Shown: positions 1-10,215 of the stretch, piece by piece
Layout of the letters: each line of letters starts with the position of its first letter
How positions within the stretch are numbered: position 1 is the stretch's first letter
Assembly: GCA_018336195.1 (NCBI GenBank)
Contig: JAGXQV010000146.1
Coordinates: forward strand, 1 to 32,707
From: Sulfuricella sp.
GTDB taxonomy: Bacteria; Pseudomonadota; Gammaproteobacteria; Burkholderiales; Sulfuricellaceae
Direction: 5' to 3'
DNA: 32,707 bases
The notes under the pieces: model-generated
Databases searched by the model: none
What the model was told of the DNA's origin: nothing
Seen by the model: only the letters and a program-made list of their open reading frames with translations
Program-made: the position numbers and the translations under genes

Positions 1-3000
1 TTGACCGCGATGCGTAGCGGCGGGTAGCCCTCGTCCCGCCACTTCCGGCCTTGGGCGCAGGCGGTTTGCAGCACCCATTCGCCGATGGACACGATGAGGT
101 TGCTTTCCTCGGCAATCGGGATGAAGCGTCCCGGCGGCACCATGCCCAACTCGGGGTGGTTCCAGCGGATCAGGGCTTCCATGCCGACGATACGCCCGCT
201 GCGGATATCGATCTGGGGCTGGTAATGGAGCACCAATTCGCCGCGCGCCAGGGCATGGCGCAGGGCGTTTTCCATCTGGATGTTTTCCAGGGCGCGGGCG
301 TTCAAATCGGCGGTATAGAACTGGTAATTGTTCTTGCCCAGTTCCTTGGCGCGATACATGGCGATGTCGGCATTCTTGATAAGTGTCTGGGTATCTTCGC
401 CGTCGTCCGGGTAAAGACTGATGCCGATGCTGCTGGTGACGTGCAGTTCCTGCTGCACCAGGAGGAACGGCTCGGCCAGGGTATCCAGGATTTTCTGGGC
501 GACCACGGCGGCGTCCTCGGCCTTGCCGATGAGCGGCAGGATGATGGTGAATTCGTCGCCGCCCAGGCGCACCACCGTATCGCCCTGGCGGATGCAGTTC
601 TTGAGGCGCTGTGCCACCCCCTTCAGCAATTCGTCGCCGACGTCGTGGCCGAGAGTGTCGTTGATGATCTTGAAGCGGTCCAGGTCGATGAACATCACGC
701 CCATCGTGTGGCCTTCCCGCTTGGCATGGGCGAGCGCCTGTTGCAGGCGGTCGTGGAACAGCACCCGGTTGGGCAGGCCGGTAAGGTTGTCGTGGTAAGC
801 GAGGTGCTTGATCTGCTTTTCCGCCATCTGGGTGGCCAGGACGTGGCGCAGACGCTGCAGGAGCAGCGGCCAGTAGATCGGTTTGGTGATGAAATCGCTG
901 GCACCGGCTTTCATCGCCTTGTCCACCGACTGCTCGTCGTTGAGGCCGGTCACCATGAGCACCGGAATTTGCTCGCAGCCCTCCTGCTGGCGCAGGTGGA
1001 CGCACGATTCGAAGCCGTCCATCACCGGCATCAGGGCATCCATCAGGACGATGTCGGGCTTGATGTGGGCGGCCAGGTCGAGAGCCTGCATCCCGTTTTC
1101 CGCTTGGGCGGTACGGAAACCGTTGCCGCCCAGCACCTTGCAGATCATTTCGCGCATGGCTCGATCGTCGTCGACCACCAGCACCAGGGCATTGTCGGTC
1201 AGCAAATGAGGAATTTTGCTCTTGCCGCCAAGGCGTGCGGCAAAGGCCTTGAGTTCCTCGCGAAGCTGCTCGAATTCGTGGAATAGTTCGGCTACGGCAT
1301 CCTGGGTGGCAGCGTCGACCACACCGGCCCGCGCGGATTTTTCGATTTGCAGGCATAGCCCGGAAAAACGTAGCGCCCCCATGCTGGCGCTGCTCGACTT
1401 CATGCGGTGGGCGACTTGCATGGTGCCATCCGAATCGCCGGAAACTGCCATGCTCCGCAAAGCTTGCAGGAGTTGAGGGGTTTCGTCGAGGAAGATATCG
1501 AGGATGTCGGCAAATTCGTCCCCGACCAGATTCAACAACTCTTCCGCCGCCTGGAGGTTCAGGGTGACGGCCACCTTGGCAGCCTGCTCGCCGACAACGG
1601 GTTCGGCAGCAGCAGCCAGCGTCCCTTCCAGCCAGCGTTCCAGCACCACGCGCAATTCATCCATGACCACCGGCTTGGACAGGTAATCATCCATGCCCGC
1701 GACGATGCAATTCTCCCGGTCGCCCTGCATGGCATTGGCGGTCATGGCGACGATTGGGGTATGGCGGCCGGTACCCTGTTCTTTTTCGCGGATCACCTGG
1801 GTGGCCTGGAAGCCATCCATCACCGGCATCTGGCAGTCCATCAGCACCAGGTCGTAGTCGGCCTGGGCAAGTTTTTCCAGCGCCTTGGCACCATTGTCCG
1901 CGATATCCGCCTGATACCCCAGGCGAGCCAGTTGGGCGAGGGTCAGCTTCTGGTTGATCGGGCTGTCTTCCACTACCAGCAGGCGACTTGCGGTAGCTTC
2001 ACCCTGCTGCGGAACGGCGACGGAGGCAGGGTCGACCACCTCGGCAGGCATACCGGGCGGGGTGGCCTGTAGCACAGGCGCGCTCTGGACATCTTCGATA
2101 GCCTTCAGCAGCAGGGATTTACGCACCGGCTTCACCAGGTAGGTGGCAAACCCTTCGGTGATTGCCCGGTTGCGCAAACCCGGCTGATCGAAAGCCGTCA
2201 GCATGATGAGGCGGGGCATCACCGTCATTTCGCGGCGCATCGCGGTATGCAGGGCAAAACCGTCCGCGCCGGGCATCATCAGGTCGACGACGGCAATGTC
2301 GTAAGGCAGGTTGTCGCGCTGCGAGATGCGCAATAGTTCGAGCGCCTGGATGGCATCGCCTGCCTGGCGGCACGACATTCCGGAAGTGGCCAGGTAACGG
2401 GCGACGATTTCGCGGCTGGTTTCGTCGTCGTCGACCACCAGCACCCGGATTCCCTGGTGGGCGGGCGGCGCTTCAGTACGCGATGCCTGGAGCGTCTTGA
2501 AGGGTAGCTTGAACCAGAACGTCGAGCCCTTGCCTTCTTCGCTGTCCACCCCGATTTCGCCACCCATCAGTTCCACCAAGCGCTTGCAGATCGCCAGGCC
2601 GAGGCCGGTCCCCCCGTATTTGCGGGTGGTCGAGCCGTCCGCCTGGACAAAGGGCTGGAACAGGCGTGCCAGCGCGTCGGGCGGGATACCGATGCCGCTG
2701 TCGATCACTTCGAAGCGCACCACGCTGAAGTCGTCGGTGCGCGAACTGAGAGTGGCCTGCACCACCACCTTTCCCTGTTCGCAAAATTTGACGGCGTTGC
2801 CGAGCAGGTTGAGCAGCACTTGGCGCAGCCGTCCGGGGTCGCCGAGCAGCGGCGCGGGTATCTCCGGGGCGACGAAGGAAATCAACTGGAGCTTCTTTTC
2901 GTGGGCGCGCGGGGCCATCAGTTCGGCGGCGCTTTCGACGATTTCGAGAGGGGCGAATTCGATCGCCTCGGCAACCATCTTGCCGGCATCCATCTTGGAG

Positions 3001-5294
3001 AAATCGAGGATGTCGTTGATGATGTCCATCAGCGAATTGGCGGAGGTATGGACGATGCGCGCGTAGTCCTTCTGTTCCTGAGTGAGATCGGTGAAGGATA
3101 GCAGTTCGCTCATGCCGATAATGGCATTCATCGGGGTGCGGATTTCATGGCTCATGGTGGCGATGAATTCCGATTTCAGGCGCGAGGCTTCCTGCGCCTC
3201 GCTGTAGGCGTTGCTCAGTTCTTCGAGCATCTGCTTGCGCTGCGAAATGTCCTGGATCTGGTACACGAAATACAGAGGGTCGTGCTGCGCGTCATGAAGC
3301 ATCGCGGCATTCAGGAGCGCCCAGCCGAGATAACCGTCCTTGTGCAGGTAGCGAATTTCCAGATTGAAATTGTCGATTTGTCCGACCAGCGCCTGGATCG
3401 CCAGGGCAGAATGGGCTTCAAGGTCTTCGGAATCGAGGAATTCCTGGATCAGGATGCCGGTCAGTTCGTCGGGCGGGTAGCCGAGCATCTCGGACAAGCG
3501 GTTGTTGACCTGCAACAGTTCGCCATCCACGCCGACCAGAGCCATCCCGATGGGCGCCGAATCGAAGGTGCTGCGGAACCGCTCGTTGCTGGCCTGCAGC
3601 GATTCTTCCATGGCCTTGCGCTGGGTAATGTCGGTACGCACCGAAATGTATTGCTGGATCGCCCCGTTTTCGTCGCGTAACGGCACCACGGTGGAAGACA
3701 CCCAATAAAAGGTGCCGTCCTTGCGGCGGTTCTTGACCTCGCCATGCCAAACATGGCCCGCGGTGATGGTCGCCCAAAACCCCTTGAAAAACTCCTTGGG
3801 GTGATAACCCGAATTGATGAGACGATGATCCTGCCCCAGCAACTCTTCCGCAGAATACTTCGAGGTCTCGCAGAACTTGGCGTTGACGAACACGATCTTG
3901 CCCTGCGGGTCGGTAATGCTGACGATGGCGTGCTCGTCGAGCGCCAGTTTGAGATCTTCCAGGGTGTGCATGGCCTTGATGTTTTCGGCATACGACATCA
4001 CCAGGTTGGTATTGAGTTCTTCGAGAGCCTGGGTGCGCTCCTGCACCCGTTCCTCCAGTTCGTCGCGCACCTTGATAAGCGATTGTTCGGAAGCGCTCGC
4101 CTGCGCGAAAAGCTGTTCGAGACGGTCGGCCATATGGTTGAAACTGGCCGCCACCTGGGCCATTTCGTCGGTGCTGTCCAACACCACCCGCCCCGCCAGA
4201 TCGCCGGCGGCGAGCCGTTCCGAGACACTGCGCAACATCCTGATGGAATCGATGATGGCCAGATAGCCGCCGATGAAAAAATACGCCACCAGCAGCAATA
4301 TCAGCGCGGTGAAACCGAAGGTCACCGACTTGCGGGCGTTGAGGCGCTCCATGCGGGCATCGAGCAATTGCCCAAGGGCTGCCGCAACGGTGTCGTGCAG
4401 GCGGAAATTCTCTTCGATGGCCTTGGTGACGTAACCAAAAAACTCGGTGGACTGGAGTTCGATTTCACGGGCGTTGATGAAGCCCTGGCTCACCGAATAG
4501 ACCACCGAGTGCGCGGACGCCATGCTGACCCGCGTGCTTTTCAGCAGCGGGGCGCGGAGCGCCGCATTCGCCGCCACTGCCCGATTGATATTGGTGTCCA
4601 GCGCTTCGGAGGACGACTTGACCAGTCCGATCAGGACGATAAGACGGGTCTTTTCTTCGGTGTTCAGCGTCTTGCGCGCCGCGATCCCGCTCCCCAGCGC
4701 GCGAATCTGGCCCATGCTTTCCACCAGTTCGGGCAATTCGACCGCGACGGCCTGCGCGAGGTAATGGCTGTCGATTTCCGAATCCAGGGTGAGATTGAAA
4801 TTGTCCGCGACATTGATCTGCAAAGACCTCAGTTGGCCGATCAGCTCGGTATGCAGGACATAGCTGGTGAGGGCATCCGCCCCTTGCAGACGCAGCTCCA
4901 GATCGTCCCACTGAATTTTCCATCCCTGCCATTTGGTTGCGGCAACCAGCTTGCCGCCGAGACGCCGGTCAAGCTCGTCGACCGCCTTCACCGTTTCATC
5001 AACTTGGTTGCGCTTGGCGGCGAGAGCGCTCTTGAAGGACTGGTCGCCACTCAGGTAGGCGGTAGACATGCCGCGCACCTGCTGGAGGTTCTCCAGGACC
5101 AGGCGCAAGGTTTTGACGTATTCGACGCCTTGCTGCTCCTTGCGGGTAAACTCGATGCCGCTGTCGATGCCGGGCAGAATCAGCGCCAGGCCGATGCCCA
5201 GAATCGCCGCGATCAGGATGGCCGCAAAGAAAAACTTGTGCGGATACTTGAGCCGATTGGCGAGATAGATCGCGGGGTGGAAAAGCCCTTTCAT
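1..5294 (-). CDS. Giant hybrid sensor histidine kinase with Hpt, GGDEF and EAL domains (partial, C-terminus off the left edge)
   Basis: The frame is open from the ATG at 5294 to the window edge, about 1,764 residues. A stop codon lies directly before the ATG, and no clear Shine-Dalgarno is seen. Read in order: membrane helix about 17-36; helical extracytoplasmic sensor about 40-320 with a QVRGMSTAYLSG stretch that recalls NIT-type sensors; second helix about 323-346; HAMP to about 400; two PAS domains about 445-690; HisKA with MSHEIRTP (H716); HATPase with GDPGRLRQVLLNLLGNAVKF, DSGIGIP and GGTGLGLAI; receiver 1 (D1004); receiver 2 (D1153); Hpt with AHRMKSSS (H1296); receiver 3 (D1419); GGDEF at 1578-1582 with an RxxD inhibitory site (RQGD) five residues before it; then EAL starting at E1706. 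All phosphorelay and cyclase signature residues are present; the rest of the EAL domain is outside the window. It presumably links a BarA/TorS-type relay to c-di-GMP turnover. It follows argB by 59 bases and may be co-transcribed. The signal sensed is unknown. Confidence 0.93.
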   Translation of the reverse strand, partial: MKGLFHPAIYLANRLKYPHKFFFAAILIAAILGIGLALILPGIDSGIEFTRKEQQGVEYVKTLRLVLENLQQVRGMSTAYLSGDQSFKSALAAKRNQVDETVKAVDELDRRLGGKLVAATKWQGWKIQWDDLELRLQGADALTSYVLHTELIGQLRSLQINVADNFNLTLDSEIDSHYLAQAVAVELPELVESMGQIRALGSGIAARKTLNTEEKTRLIVLIGLVKSSSEALDTNINRAVAANAALRAPLLKSTRVSMASAHSVVYSVSQGFINAREIELQSTEFFGYVTKAIEENFRLHDTVAAALGQLLDARMERLNARKSVTFGFTALILLLVAYFFIGGYLAIIDSIRMLRSVSERLAAGDLAGRVVLDSTDEMAQVAASFNHMADRLEQLFAQASASEQSLIKVRDELEERVQERTQALEELNTNLVMSYAENIKAMHTLEDLKLALDEHAIVSITDPQGKIVFVNAKFCETSKYSAEELLGQDHRLINSGYHPKEFFKGFWATITAGHVWHGEVKNRRKDGTFYWVSSTVVPLRDENGAIQQYISVRTDITQRKAMEESLQASNERFRSTFDSAPIGMALVGVDGELLQVNNRLSEMLGYPPDELTGILIQEFLDSEDLEAHSALAIQALVGQIDNFNLEIRYLHKDGYLGWALLNAAMLHDAQHDPLYFVYQIQDISQRKQMLEELSNAYSEAQEASRLKSEFIATMSHEIRTPMNAIIGMSELLSFTDLTQEQKDYARIVHTSANSLMDIINDILDFSKMDAGKMVAEAIEFAPLEIVESAAELMAPRAHEKKLQLISFVAPEIPAPLLGDPGRLRQVLLNLLGNAVKFCEQGKVVVQATLSSRTDDFSVVRFEVIDSGIGIPPDALARLFQPFVQADGSTTRKYGGTGLGLAICKRLVELMGGEIGVDSEEGKGSTFWFKLPFKTLQASRTEAPPAHQGIRVLVVDDDETSREIVARYLATSGMSCRQAGDAIQALELLRISQRDNLPYDIAVVDLMMPGADGFALHTAMRREMTVMPRLIMLTAFDQPGLRNRAITEGFATYLVKPVRKSLLLKAIEDVQSAPVLQATPPGMPAEVVDPASVAVPQQGEATASRLLVVEDSPINQKLTLAQLARLGYQADIADNGAKALEKLAQADYDLVLMDCQMPVMDGFQATQVIREKEQGTGRHTPIVAMTANAMQGDRENCIVAGMDDYLSKPVVMDELRVVLERWLEGTLAAAAEPVVGEQAAKVAVTLNLQAAEELLNLVGDEFADILDIFLDETPQLLQALRSMAVSGDSDGTMQVAHRMKSSSASMGALRFSGLCLQIEKSARAGVVDAATQDAVAELFHEFEQLREELKAFAARLGGKSKIPHLLTDNALVLVVDDDRAMREMICKVLGGNGFRTAQAENGMQALDLAAHIKPDIVLMDALMPVMDGFESCVHLRQQEGCEQIPVLMVTGLNDEQSVDKAMKAGASDFITKPIYWPLLLQRLRHVLATQMAEKQIKHLAYHDNLTGLPNRVLFHDRLQQALAHAKREGHTMGVMFIDLDRFKIINDTLGHDVGDELLKGVAQRLKNCIRQGDTVVRLGGDEFTIILPLIGKAEDAAVVAQKILDTLAEPFLLVQQELHVTSSIGISLYPDDGEDTQTLIKNADIAMYRAKELGKNNYQFYTADLNARALENIQMENALRHALARGELVLHYQPQIDIRSGRIVGMEALIRWNHPELGMVPPGRFIPIAEESNLIVSIGEWVLQTACAQGRKWRDEGYPPLRIAV

Positions 5295-5353
5295 CTAGGT
5301 GGAAGCCGCAGGGGATAAGTCAGGGTTGGCGTCTTTCAAGGACGGAATTCTGG

Positions 5354-6259
<906 letters not shown>

Positions 6260-6365
6260 CTACGGAATAAAAAGGGGCAGCCGCGATTTTACACAATCCA
6301 GGGAGAAAATCAGGCAAATCCGATAGATGGCATCTAGGCCCGGATGAAATAAATTGCCGGGCTGC

Positions 6366-6371
6366 TATACT
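6366..6371 (+). promoter_or_regulatory. Possible extended -10 element for the fliD-like gene
   Basis: TATACT is preceded by TGC, which makes an extended -10 (TGnTATACT). A start near 6378 would leave a very short leader beginning at the GGAGGG ribosome-binding site. No good -35 is visible, which is tolerated for extended -10 promoters. Inference only. Confidence 0.35.
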
Positions 6372-6392
6372 GAACACTGGAGGGATACCAAA

Positions 6393-7817
6393 ATGTTAGG
6401 TATGGTTTCAAGCCTTTATGGCAATGCTTACAACCAGTACGGTGCGTTGAATACACTGGCGGGTATGGGGCAGCTTTCCTCCATCGGGAGCGGTAGTTCG
6501 GTAACGGCGTTAAACCGGCAGGAGTCCAGTTACCAGGTAAAATTGTCCGCCTACGGAAAACTCCAGTCGTCGCTGGATACCTTCAAAACGGCTTTGAGCA
6601 ATTTCAAGACCGCGCAGGATACCGCTCCCTTCAAAGCCGCGTCAGGCACCGCTGCCACCCTCTCCGCCAAGGCGTCGAAAGATGTCGCCAATGCTGGTAG
6701 TTACAGCATCAACGTTTCCCAACTGGCAAAAGCACAAACCCTGGCGAGCAACACGGTAACAGACAAGGATTCGACTATCGTCGGCACCGGCAGCATCAAC
6801 ATCCAGATCGGTGCCTACAACGGCGTCGGCAACACCTTTACGCCTTCCGACAACAGCGGCGGCAAGACCATTTCGATCTCGGCAGGCAACGGCACCCTGA
6901 GCGGCATCGCCAATGCCATCAATGCTGCGGATGCAGGCGTCAAGGCCAGCGTCGTGCAGGTCAGCGGCGGCTATCAATTGTCCCTTGCCAGCACCAAGAC
7001 CGGCACCGATAACACCATCAAGCTCACCGCCAGCGACAACGACAACAGCGATAGCGACTTGGCCGGGCTGTCCGCCCTGGCTTACGACCCCACCAAGGGG
7101 CCGAGCGGCTATACCAAGAATCTCAGCGAAACAACAGCGGCGCAGAATGCCCAACTGACCGTCAACGGCGCCGCCGTCGTCAGCCAGTCAAACAGCGTTA
7201 CCTCGGCGGTTAGCGGCGTCACGCTGGATTTGAACACGACGGGAACCAGTAACGTTACGGTGAGCAGGGATGCCGCGGCTTTTGCCAGTTCGGCACAAAA
7301 GCTCGTCGACGCCTACAACGCCCTGCAAAAGAGTGTTGGTGAACTCAGCACCGGCTACGCCGCGCCGTTGGGAAGCGACGCGCTCCTCGCCCGGGTCGGA
7401 GGCGACATCGGCAATACCCTGGCGCAAGCTTCGTATGGCTATGGAAACGACCAGATCGGACTCGCGAATATCGGAATAACCAAGCAATCCGACGGAACCC
7501 TGGCGCTCGACAAAACCAAGCTGCAAAGCGCTTTCGCCGCCAACCCGGACAATGCCGCCAAATTGCTTGCCAATACAGCCGACCAGTTGTCGGCTACGGC
7601 TGCGCGCGACAACAGTTCCACCAGCCAACTGCAATACACCACCCGCACGCTGAACAAAGCCCTGCAAAGCGTGCAAACCCGCAAAGCCTTGCTGCAGGAT
7701 TACACCTCGCAAAACTACTTTGGCCTGCCCACGCAGCCGCCGCTTTCCAGCTATATCCCCAAATCCAACGCCACCGCGCAAGCGGGGCGTTACACTCAGA
7801 TTTCCAGCCTGTTCTAG
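6393..7817 (+). CDS. Orphan FliD-like flagellar filament cap / hook-associated protein 2
   Basis: The 474-residue product starts at the ATG at 6393, placed by GGAGGG at 6379-6384 with eight bases of spacing; the longer frame lacks such a site. The N-terminal third resembles FliD_N: VTALNRQESSYQVKLSAYGK with heptad-like spacing, then DTFKTALSNFKTAQD. GSYSINVSQLAKAQTLAS follows, a typical conserved FliD segment, and then Ser/Thr/Asn/Gly-rich beta domains (about 110-290) with a hook-IN-like LSGIANAINAADAGVKASVV. A FliD_C-like part runs about 300-450 (KLVDAYNALQKSV, GIANIGI-type motif, ALDKTKLQSAF). The C-terminus is unusual: instead of the usual closing amphipathic helix it ends in a proline-rich tail and TQISSLF. 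No fliS, flagellin or other flagellar gene is near, so it may be a second FliD, a cap of a special filament, or an adhesin-like relative. It converges on metF with one base between stops. Confidence 0.8.
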   Translation: MLGMVSSLYGNAYNQYGALNTLAGMGQLSSIGSGSSVTALNRQESSYQVKLSAYGKLQSSLDTFKTALSNFKTAQDTAPFKAASGTAATLSAKASKDVANAGSYSINVSQLAKAQTLASNTVTDKDSTIVGTGSINIQIGAYNGVGNTFTPSDNSGGKTISISAGNGTLSGIANAINAADAGVKASVVQVSGGYQLSLASTKTGTDNTIKLTASDNDNSDSDLAGLSALAYDPTKGPSGYTKNLSETTAAQNAQLTVNGAAVVSQSNSVTSAVSGVTLDLNTTGTSNVTVSRDAAAFASSAQKLVDAYNALQKSVGELSTGYAAPLGSDALLARVGGDIGNTLAQASYGYGNDQIGLANIGITKQSDGTLALDKTKLQSAFAANPDNAAKLLANTADQLSATAARDNSSTSQLQYTTRTLNKALQSVQTRKALLQDYTSQNYFGLPTQPPLSSYIPKSNATAQAGRYTQISSLF

Positions 7818-7818
7818 G

Positions 7819-8649
7819 TTACAACCCCAAGCGCTGCCAGATGGTGTTGGCCGCCCCGGCTTGGTTCAACGTATAAAAATGCAGCCCGGGCGCGCCGTGG
7901 CGCAACAGGCGTTCGCATAAATCCGTCACCACATCCAGCCCGAAGCTGCGGATCGAATCGATATCGTCCGCGTAGCCCTGCAATTTCAAACGCAGCCAGC
8001 GAGGAATCTCTGCCCCGCAGGCATCGGAAAAACGCGCCAGTTGCGAGAAATTGGAAATCGGCATGATCCCCGGCACGATGGGAACGGTCACTCCCATGCG
8101 GGCACATTCGTCGCAGAAATTGAAATAGGCGTCCGCATTGTAGAAATACTGGGTAATCGCGGCGTTCGCGCCGGCATCCACCTTGCGCTTGAAGTTGACC
8201 AGATCGGCCTGCGCCGACACGGCCTGGGGATGGAATTCCGGGTAGGCCGCCACCTCGATGTGGAACCAATCGCCGGTCTCGGCACGAATGAATTCCACCA
8301 ACTCGTTGGCATAGCGGAACTCGCCGGCGCATGCCGATCCTGAAGGCAAGTCGCCGCGCAACGCCACTACGTGGCGAATCCCATGGTTCTTGTATTCGTG
8401 GAGAATGGCGCGGATATTCTCACGGGTCGAGCCAATGCAGGACAAATGCGGCGCTGCCTTGTAACCATCCGCCTGGATTTCCAGCACGGTTTCCAGGGTG
8501 CGGTCGCGGGTCGAGCCGCCGGCCCCGAAGGTCACCGAAAAGAATTCCGGGTTGAGTTGCGCCAATTGCTGGCGTGTGGCGCGCAGTTTTTCCATGCCCT
8601 CCGGCGTTTTCGGCGGGAAAAACTCGAAGCTGATAATGGGTTTACTCAT
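7819..8649 (-). CDS. metF: 5,10-methylenetetrahydrofolate reductase
   Basis: MetF reduces methylene-THF to methyl-THF with FAD and NADH, supplying the methyl group for methionine synthesis. The 276-residue product has ISFEFFPPKTPEG at the N-terminus (catalytic Glu of the FEFFPPK motif), FSVTFGAGGSTRDRTLE near residue 38, HLSCIG and VALRGD, GANAAITQYFYNAD near 160, and the C-terminal HFYTLNQ motif. The start is the ATG at 8649, preceded by AAGGGGGA at good distance. A longer in-frame ATG at 8706 would translate through the terminator hairpin and adds a poor N-terminus, so it was not used. It lies 66 bases after ahcY on the same strand, which fits a methyl-cycle unit: AhcY clears SAH to homocysteine, and MetF supplies the methyl donor for remethylation. 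The hairpin between them suggests metF is expressed by read-through or has an unseen promoter. Confidence 0.97.
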   Translation of the reverse strand: MSKPIISFEFFPPKTPEGMEKLRATRQQLAQLNPEFFSVTFGAGGSTRDRTLETVLEIQADGYKAAPHLSCIGSTRENIRAILHEYKNHGIRHVVALRGDLPSGSACAGEFRYANELVEFIRAETGDWFHIEVAAYPEFHPQAVSAQADLVNFKRKVDAGANAAITQYFYNADAYFNFCDECARMGVTVPIVPGIMPISNFSQLARFSDACGAEIPRWLRLKLQGYADDIDSIRSFGLDVVTDLCERLLRHGAPGLHFYTLNQAGAANTIWQRLGL

Positions 8650-8665
8650 AATCGTCCCCCTTGAG

Positions 8666-8693
8666 AAAAAACGGCGAAGCGTAGGCTTCGCCG
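8666..8693 (-). terminator. Intrinsic terminator or attenuator between ahcY and metF
   Basis: On the minus strand a perfect 9-bp stem CGGCGAAGC / GCTTCGCCG with a four-base loop is followed at once by TTTTTT. The U-tract ends only about 16 bases before the metF start codon. This is a complete rho-independent terminator shape placed inside an apparent two-gene unit. Confidence 0.85.
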
Positions 8694-8715
8694 CTTGCTG
8701 CTTCACTGAGCCGAA

Positions 8716-10134
8716 TCAATAACGGTAATGGTTGGGCTTGTACGGACCTTCCTTGGGTACGCCGATGTAAGAGGCCTGGGTGTCGCTGAGTACGGTCAGG
8801 TTCACGCCAATCTTCTTGAGGTGCAGGCGCGCCACTTTTTCGTCGAGGTGCTTGGGCAACACGTAGACCTTGTTTTCGTATTTCTCGACGTTGTTGAACA
8901 GTTCGACCTGGGCGATGGTCTGGTTGCTGAACGAGGCCGACATCACGAAGGACGGGTGGCCGGTGGCACAGCCCAGGTTGACCAGGCGGCCTTTGGCGAG
9001 AACGATGATTTTCTTGCCGTCCGGGAATACCACATGATCGACCTGCGGCTTGATTTCGTCCCACTGGTATTTTTCCAGCGAGGCGATGTCGATTTCCGAA
9101 TCGAAGTGGCCGATGTTGCAGACGATGGCTTCGTTCTTCATTTTCGCCATGTGGTCATGGTTGATGACGTGGACATTGCCGGTGCAGGTGACGAAGATGT
9201 CGCCGAGGCCGGCTACATCGTCCATGGTGACGACGCGGTAGCCTTCCATCGCGGCCTGCAGCGCGCAGATCGGGTCGATTTCGGTGACCATCACGGTTGC
9301 CCCCATGCCGCGGAAGGCTTGCGCACAGCCCTTGCCCACGTCGCCGTAACCCAGCACCACGCAAATCTTGCCGGCGATCATTACGTCGGTGGCGCGCTTG
9401 ATGCCGTCCAGCAGCGATTCGCGGCAGCCGTAAAGGTTGTCGAACTTGGACTTGGTGACCGAGTCGTTGACGTTGATGGCGGGGAACTTGAGACGGCCTT
9501 CTTCGGCCATTTGATAGAGGCGATGCACGCCGGTGGTGGTTTCCTCGGTGACGCCCTTGACGTGCTGGATGCGCTCGGAATACCAGTTGGGGGAAGTCGC
9601 CAGCTTGGCCTTGATGGAGGCGAACAGCACCCGCTCTTCTTCGCAGGTCGGCTTGGCGATTACAGAAGGATCGGACTCGGCGCGAGTGCCCAGATGCAGC
9701 AGCAGCGTGGCGTCGCCGCCGTCGTCGAGGATCATGTTGGAATACTCGCCGTTCGGCCATTCGAAAATTTGGTGGGTGTAATCCCAGTATTCTTCCAGCG
9801 ATTCGCCTTTGTAGGCGAAGACGGGGATGCCGTCGGCGGCGATCGCGGAAGCAGCGTGATCCTGGGTCGAATAAATGTTGCACGAAGCCCAGCGCACCTG
9901 CGCGCCCAGCGCCGTCAGGGTTTCGATCAGCACAGCGGTCTGGATGGTCATGTGCAGGGAACCGGAAATCCGTGCGCCCTTGAGCGGCTGGGTGGCGGCA
10001 TATTCCTCGCGCACGGCCATCAAGCCGGGCATTTCCACCTCGGCAATCTGGATTTCCTTGCGTCCCCAGGTGGCCAGGGACATGTCGGCGACTTTAAAGT
10101 CGGTAAAGTTTTTGGATTCAGCCACAGCGTTCAT
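8716..10134 (-). CDS. ahcY: S-adenosylhomocysteine hydrolase (adenosylhomocysteinase)
   Basis: AhcY splits SAH into homocysteine and adenosine using tightly bound NAD, relieving product inhibition of methyltransferases. The 472-residue product includes [15 protein letters not shown] and [15 protein letters not shown] near the N-terminus, the NAD-binding [43 protein letters not shown], and the C-terminal KPNHYRY that caps the neighbouring subunit's NAD site. It carries the roughly 40-residue insertion (around [20 protein letters not shown] to [13 protein letters not shown]) that makes many bacterial forms longer than the 430-residue animal type. The ATG at 10134 is chosen over 10146 because GGAG at 10144-10141 is correctly spaced for it and would overlap the alternative codon. 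An SAH riboswitch precedes it, so expression should rise with the enzyme's own substrate. Confidence 0.98.
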   Translation of the reverse strand: MNAVAESKNFTDFKVADMSLATWGRKEIQIAEVEMPGLMAVREEYAATQPLKGARISGSLHMTIQTAVLIETLTALGAQVRWASCNIYSTQDHAASAIAADGIPVFAYKGESLEEYWDYTHQIFEWPNGEYSNMILDDGGDATLLLHLGTRAESDPSVIAKPTCEEERVLFASIKAKLATSPNWYSERIQHVKGVTEETTTGVHRLYQMAEEGRLKFPAINVNDSVTKSKFDNLYGCRESLLDGIKRATDVMIAGKICVVLGYGDVGKGCAQAFRGMGATVMVTEIDPICALQAAMEGYRVVTMDDVAGLGDIFVTCTGNVHVINHDHMAKMKNEAIVCNIGHFDSEIDIASLEKYQWDEIKPQVDHVVFPDGKKIIVLAKGRLVNLGCATGHPSFVMSASFSNQTIAQVELFNNVEKYENKVYVLPKHLDEKVARLHLKKIGVNLTVLSDTQASYIGVPKEGPYKPNHYRY

Positions 10135-10160
10135 ATCGAACTCCATACGATGTGGCCGGG

Positions 10161-10215
10161 GGGATGCTGGTTGAACTCACCTGGGCATCCCGTGCCCGGC
10201 ACGGGTTAATGACAA
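10161..10215 (-). promoter_or_regulatory. Probable expression platform of the ahcY riboswitch
   Basis: Two hairpins compete here. CCCGTGC / GCACGGG (10205-10199 with 10195-10189, 3-base loop) and GGGATGC / GCATCCC (10191-10185 with 10167-10161) share bases 10191-10189. A GGTGAG at 10181-10176 is complementary to the CTCACC that ends the riboswitch (10221-10216). There is no U-tract, so control of translation or of RNA stability is more likely than termination. The pairing is read from the sequence; the mechanism is inference. Confidence 0.5.

Noticed and set aside
51..5318. Long plus-strand frames (51-1286, 1407-2072, 3744-5318) opposite the giant kinase.
   Set aside because: They are antisense to clear kinase, receiver, Hpt and GGDEF motifs. 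Their His/Gln/Asp/Val-rich translations match no protein family and are typical shadows of GC-rich genes.
6321..6328. TCCGATAG as a sigma-28 -10 element for the fliD-like gene.
   Set aside because: No TAAAGTTT-like -35 is present at the required 11-base spacing.
8649..8706. Longer metF start at 8706.
   Set aside because: It would translate the terminator stem and U-tract, lacks a good ribosome site, and extends past the conserved FEFFPPK start region.
8728..10209. 493-codon plus-strand frame opposite ahcY and its riboswitch.
   Set aside because: It lies fully opposite a strongly conserved gene and runs into the riboswitch. No ribosome site or recognisable domain was seen.
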